A DNA stretch of 64,000 nt from the NCBI GenBank assembly GCA_900318835.1, contig ONLW01000013.1, forward strand, positions 1-64,000, in the 5' to 3' direction. The position numbers and the translations under genes are program-made. This DNA is from an uncultured Bacteroidales bacterium (GTDB taxonomy: Bacteria; Bacteroidota; Bacteroidia; Bacteroidales; P3). A model generated the notes under the pieces. The model ran no database searches. It was not told where the DNA came from and was given only the letters and a program-made list of their open reading frames with translations. Positions within the stretch are counted from its first letter, which is position 1; each line of letters begins with the position of its first letter. Of the stretch, positions 62,505 to 64,000 are shown in pieces.

Positions 62505-62588
62505 CTTACCATCACCTTATCAACACCTAACCAACTCCTACCACGGTAGGAGTTGGTAGGGTGTTGGTAGGTACTTGGTAGGGTGTTG
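62505..62588. repeat. Intergenic palindrome/11-bp repeat element, copy 7
   Basis: CACCTTATCAACACC, TAACCAACTCC, TACCACGGTAGGAG, TTGGTAGGGTG, TTGGTAGGTAC, TTGGTAGGGTG. Repeats on both sides of the palindrome. It lies between the divergent buk and toxin-antitoxin promoters. Confidence 0.9.
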
Positions 62589-62672
62589 AAAGTGTCTGCC
62601 CTGTTGCACATCTCATATCCGCTTCGGCATTTATATAGATTTTTTTTTTGAAAGAAATTTGCCAATTCAATT

Positions 62673-62718
62673 ATTTGTATTACTTTTGCATTTGAAAGTA
62701 ATACAATGTAATACAGTT
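62673..62718 (+). promoter_or_regulatory. Promoter/operator of the toxin-antitoxin operon
   Basis: TGTATTAC overlaps the -7 box TACTTTTG (62681-62688). Downstream GTAATACA occurs twice (AAGTAATACAATGTAATACA), forming inverted and direct copies. It fits an autorepressed ribbon-helix-helix operator, directly before the ATG at 62719. Confidence 0.7.
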
Positions 62719-62973
62719 ATGGATATTGCAATCGAAAGAAAACCAGCATCTTTCCGTCTTAGGACCGATCTTTTGGAGAGGCTGAGAAAGAATGCCGTTC
62801 GTCAAAACCGCAGCCTCAACAACTATGTGGAGAGTCTCCTGCTCGATATCGTTTACAACGAGCCCAATGACACCACCTGTGCCGCCATCGAGGAGGCGAT
62901 GTCGGGCCGCAACCGTAACAAGGTTTATGCCAGTGCCGATGAGATGATGAATGACATTCTCAACGAAGGATGA
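62719..62973 (+). CDS. Ribbon-helix-helix type antitoxin
   Basis: 84 aa from the ATG at 62719. N-terminal RHH (ASFRLRTDLLERLRKNAVRQ, NRSLNNYVESLLLD), C-terminal acidic tail likely to bind the toxin (YASADEMMNDILNEG). Binds the operator just upstream. The stop overlaps the toxin start (ATGA). Confidence 0.85.
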   Translation: MDIAIERKPASFRLRTDLLERLRKNAVRQNRSLNNYVESLLLDIVYNEPNDTTCAAIEEAMSGRNRNKVYASADEMMNDILNEG

Positions 62974-63245
62974 AACAGTTACAGCCCACCACCCAGTATA
63001 AGAAAGACCTGAAGCGGTACAAGCATCAGCCCCAGTTGCTTGCGGAACTGAAAGTCATTTTGAATCTGCTGATTAACGAGCAGCCGATACCCGAAGAATA
63101 TTTTCCACACCCACTTGTCGGTAATTACAAAGGCTGTCTGGAATGTCATATCGAGAGTGATTTCCTTTTGATTTGGATTGATGACCAAAGCAATATTATA
63201 CAGTTGGTGCGATTGGGCACGCACTCTGAACTCTTCGGGAAATAG
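62970..63245 (+). CDS. YafQ/RelE-family toxin
   Basis: 91 aa. YafQ-type pattern: TTQYKKDLKRYKHQP, LVGNYKGCLECHIESDFLLIWIDD, IIQLVRLGTHSELF with the C-terminal His. Probably an mRNA endonuclease on the ribosome. Second gene of a type II pair. A hairpin at 63271-63296 follows. Confidence 0.9.
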   Translation: MKQLQPTTQYKKDLKRYKHQPQLLAELKVILNLLINEQPIPEEYFPHPLVGNYKGCLECHIESDFLLIWIDDQSNIIQLVRLGTHSELFGK

Positions 63246-63270
63246 TTTTTGACACTACAATAAAACAATT

Positions 63271-63296
63271 GGAGCCGCCAAACTCGTGACGGCTCC
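63271..63296 (+). terminator. Hairpin after the toxin gene
   Basis: GGAGCCG pairs with CGGCTCC around a 12-nt loop. No strong U-tract on +, moderate confidence. Confidence 0.55.
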
Positions 63297-63362
63297 GCTT
63301 CACATTAAAAAATAGGGTTTATGAAAAACCTTTTGAATCAATATAGTCAATTTCGTCTTTTC

Positions 63363-63902
63363 TTATTCAAAGGGAAATTTTATTGCATTACATATCAATG
63401 ATATATTGTTTCTTGCAGTTCTCTCTACTTGTTTCATATATTGTTCCATATATTTCCAATCTGGTATACCTTTCGATTTCACTGGCAATCGGATAATTGT
63501 ATCAGCCAAAGTGTCGTTATTACCCATATCGGAATATGTCCATTCACTGCATGTTTTACGAAGAATAGTACATATAAAACACCCATTGTATTCGTTAAGA
63601 TGTTCATTTCTCAGAATCATTATTGAAGAACCAGCACCACCTCGCCCTAAAAATCTATCTTTTTGAAAAAAAGCATATCCGTCAACAGGACTAACTGTAA
63701 TACAATTTCCTTCATCGAAATCGTGTTCATCTTTTGGCTCCAGATAATCTATTATTCCATTATTATAATTGCCTGAGGCAACAAATCCAACATTGCCTTT
63801 TGCATATTTTTGGGCGCTTCTTGAATTGGGACGACTTATAACAAACAGTGTCCCAATTTTAAAATCTTGCCATTTACTAGTGTCAATCTTCTCCTTCTTC
63901 AT
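63363..63902 (-). CDS. Restriction-modification specificity subunit, single target-recognition domain
   Basis: 179 aa. One TRD followed by a conserved helix: KWQDFKIGTLFVISRPNSRS, GNVGFVASGNYNNGI, GRGGAGSSIMILRNEHLN, and IPDWKYMEQYMKQVE. It resembles HsdS-like or BcgI-type S polypeptides. Half-size compared with two-TRD type I subunits, so it may dimerise or pair with a second S protein outside the window. AT-rich. It overlaps the upstream gene by 20 bp. Confidence 0.75.
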   Translation of the reverse strand: MKKEKIDTSKWQDFKIGTLFVISRPNSRSAQKYAKGNVGFVASGNYNNGIIDYLEPKDEHDFDEGNCITVSPVDGYAFFQKDRFLGRGGAGSSIMILRNEHLNEYNGCFICTILRKTCSEWTYSDMGNNDTLADTIIRLPVKSKGIPDWKYMEQYMKQVERTARNNISLICNAIKFPFE

Positions 63903-64000
63903 TTTGTTCTCCTTTCAATGCAATAATTGTATCGTTCTTGGTTTGTTTCACCTGACTGCTATACAAAACTTTCTTAAGAAGGTTATCTCCAAATTCCTTT
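63883..64000 (-). CDS. C-terminal end of an upstream gene, probably R-M methylase/restriction subunit
   Basis: Open frame entering from the window edge and ending at 63883 (visible residues from KEFGDNLLKKVLYSSQ to NEEGED). Too short to assign by sequence. Its overlap with the specificity gene suggests the methylase or fused restriction-methylase subunit of the same system. Confidence 0.5.
   Translation of the reverse strand, partial: KEFGDNLLKKVLYSSQVKQTKNDTIIALKGEQNEEGED

Overview
The window reads as a chromosome segment from an anaerobic, fermentative member of the Bacteroidales, probably a gut lineage. Supporting signs are the Bacteroidetes -7 promoter box (TAnnTTTG) in front of most operons, few Shine-Dalgarno sites, BspA-type LRR proteins, abundant lipoproteins and a succinate/4-hydroxybutyrate fermentation gene set. 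I cannot name the genus. No rRNA, tRNA, CRISPR array or insertion sequence was seen. REGION 1 (1-6.2 kb): two copies of one operon type, each with an ECF sigma factor, a one-TM protein, a small lipoprotein and one or two modular lipoproteins. Both operons, plus a lone lipoprotein between them, carry the same ECF-like promoter motif. REGION 2 (6.2-13 kb): BspA-like LRR protein, typA, PhzF-family isomerase, DUF5714 lipoprotein, Na/Pi transporter. REGION 3 (13-18.4 kb): a redox islet of ferritin-like protein, small wHTH protein, variant rubredoxin, metallo-beta-lactamase/rubredoxin fusion, radical SAM protein, flavodoxin and Tat-exported FMN reductase, divergent from an AraC regulator. REGION 4 (18.4-25.3 kb): macro-like protein, HEAT-like protein plus AlkD-type glycosylase, EFR1 ferredoxin, a Xre regulator behind an AT-rich operator array, and nrdDG behind a cobalamin riboswitch. 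REGION 5 (25.4-28 kb): a structured RNA and an AT-richer accessory islet with a WG-repeat protein and two HExxH-type paralogues, one with the motif lost. REGION 6 (28-41 kb): P5C dehydrogenase, glycosyltransferase, a gapA-fabG-BtuF-like-FKBP operon, mtgA-xerD, and a four-gene [FeFe]-hydrogenase cluster with a sensory hydrogenase and a PP2C phosphatase. REGION 7 (41-62.3 kb): a cobalamin riboswitch followed by the succinyl-CoA to crotonyl-CoA route (abfD, CoA-transferase, 4-hydroxybutyrate dehydrogenase, succinate semialdehyde dehydrogenase), then ppdK, pckA, an LRR protein, gcvP, a second CoA-transferase, and a butyrate kinase-FKBP-aroC operon. REGION 8 (62.3-64 kb): a YafQ-type toxin-antitoxin pair and the end of a restriction-modification locus. 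The central idea is that both cobalamin riboswitches stand before B12-independent enzymes (class III ribonucleotide reductase, and the 4-hydroxybutyrate route to butyrate). This suggests that B12 status decides whether succinyl-CoA goes to propionate through B12-dependent methylmalonyl-CoA mutase or to butyrate. The second theme is repeat biology: a palindrome/11-bp repeat family in seven intergenic regions, octanucleotide arrays and small hairpins inserted in frame into conserved enzymes, and heptanucleotide repeats that build signal peptides.
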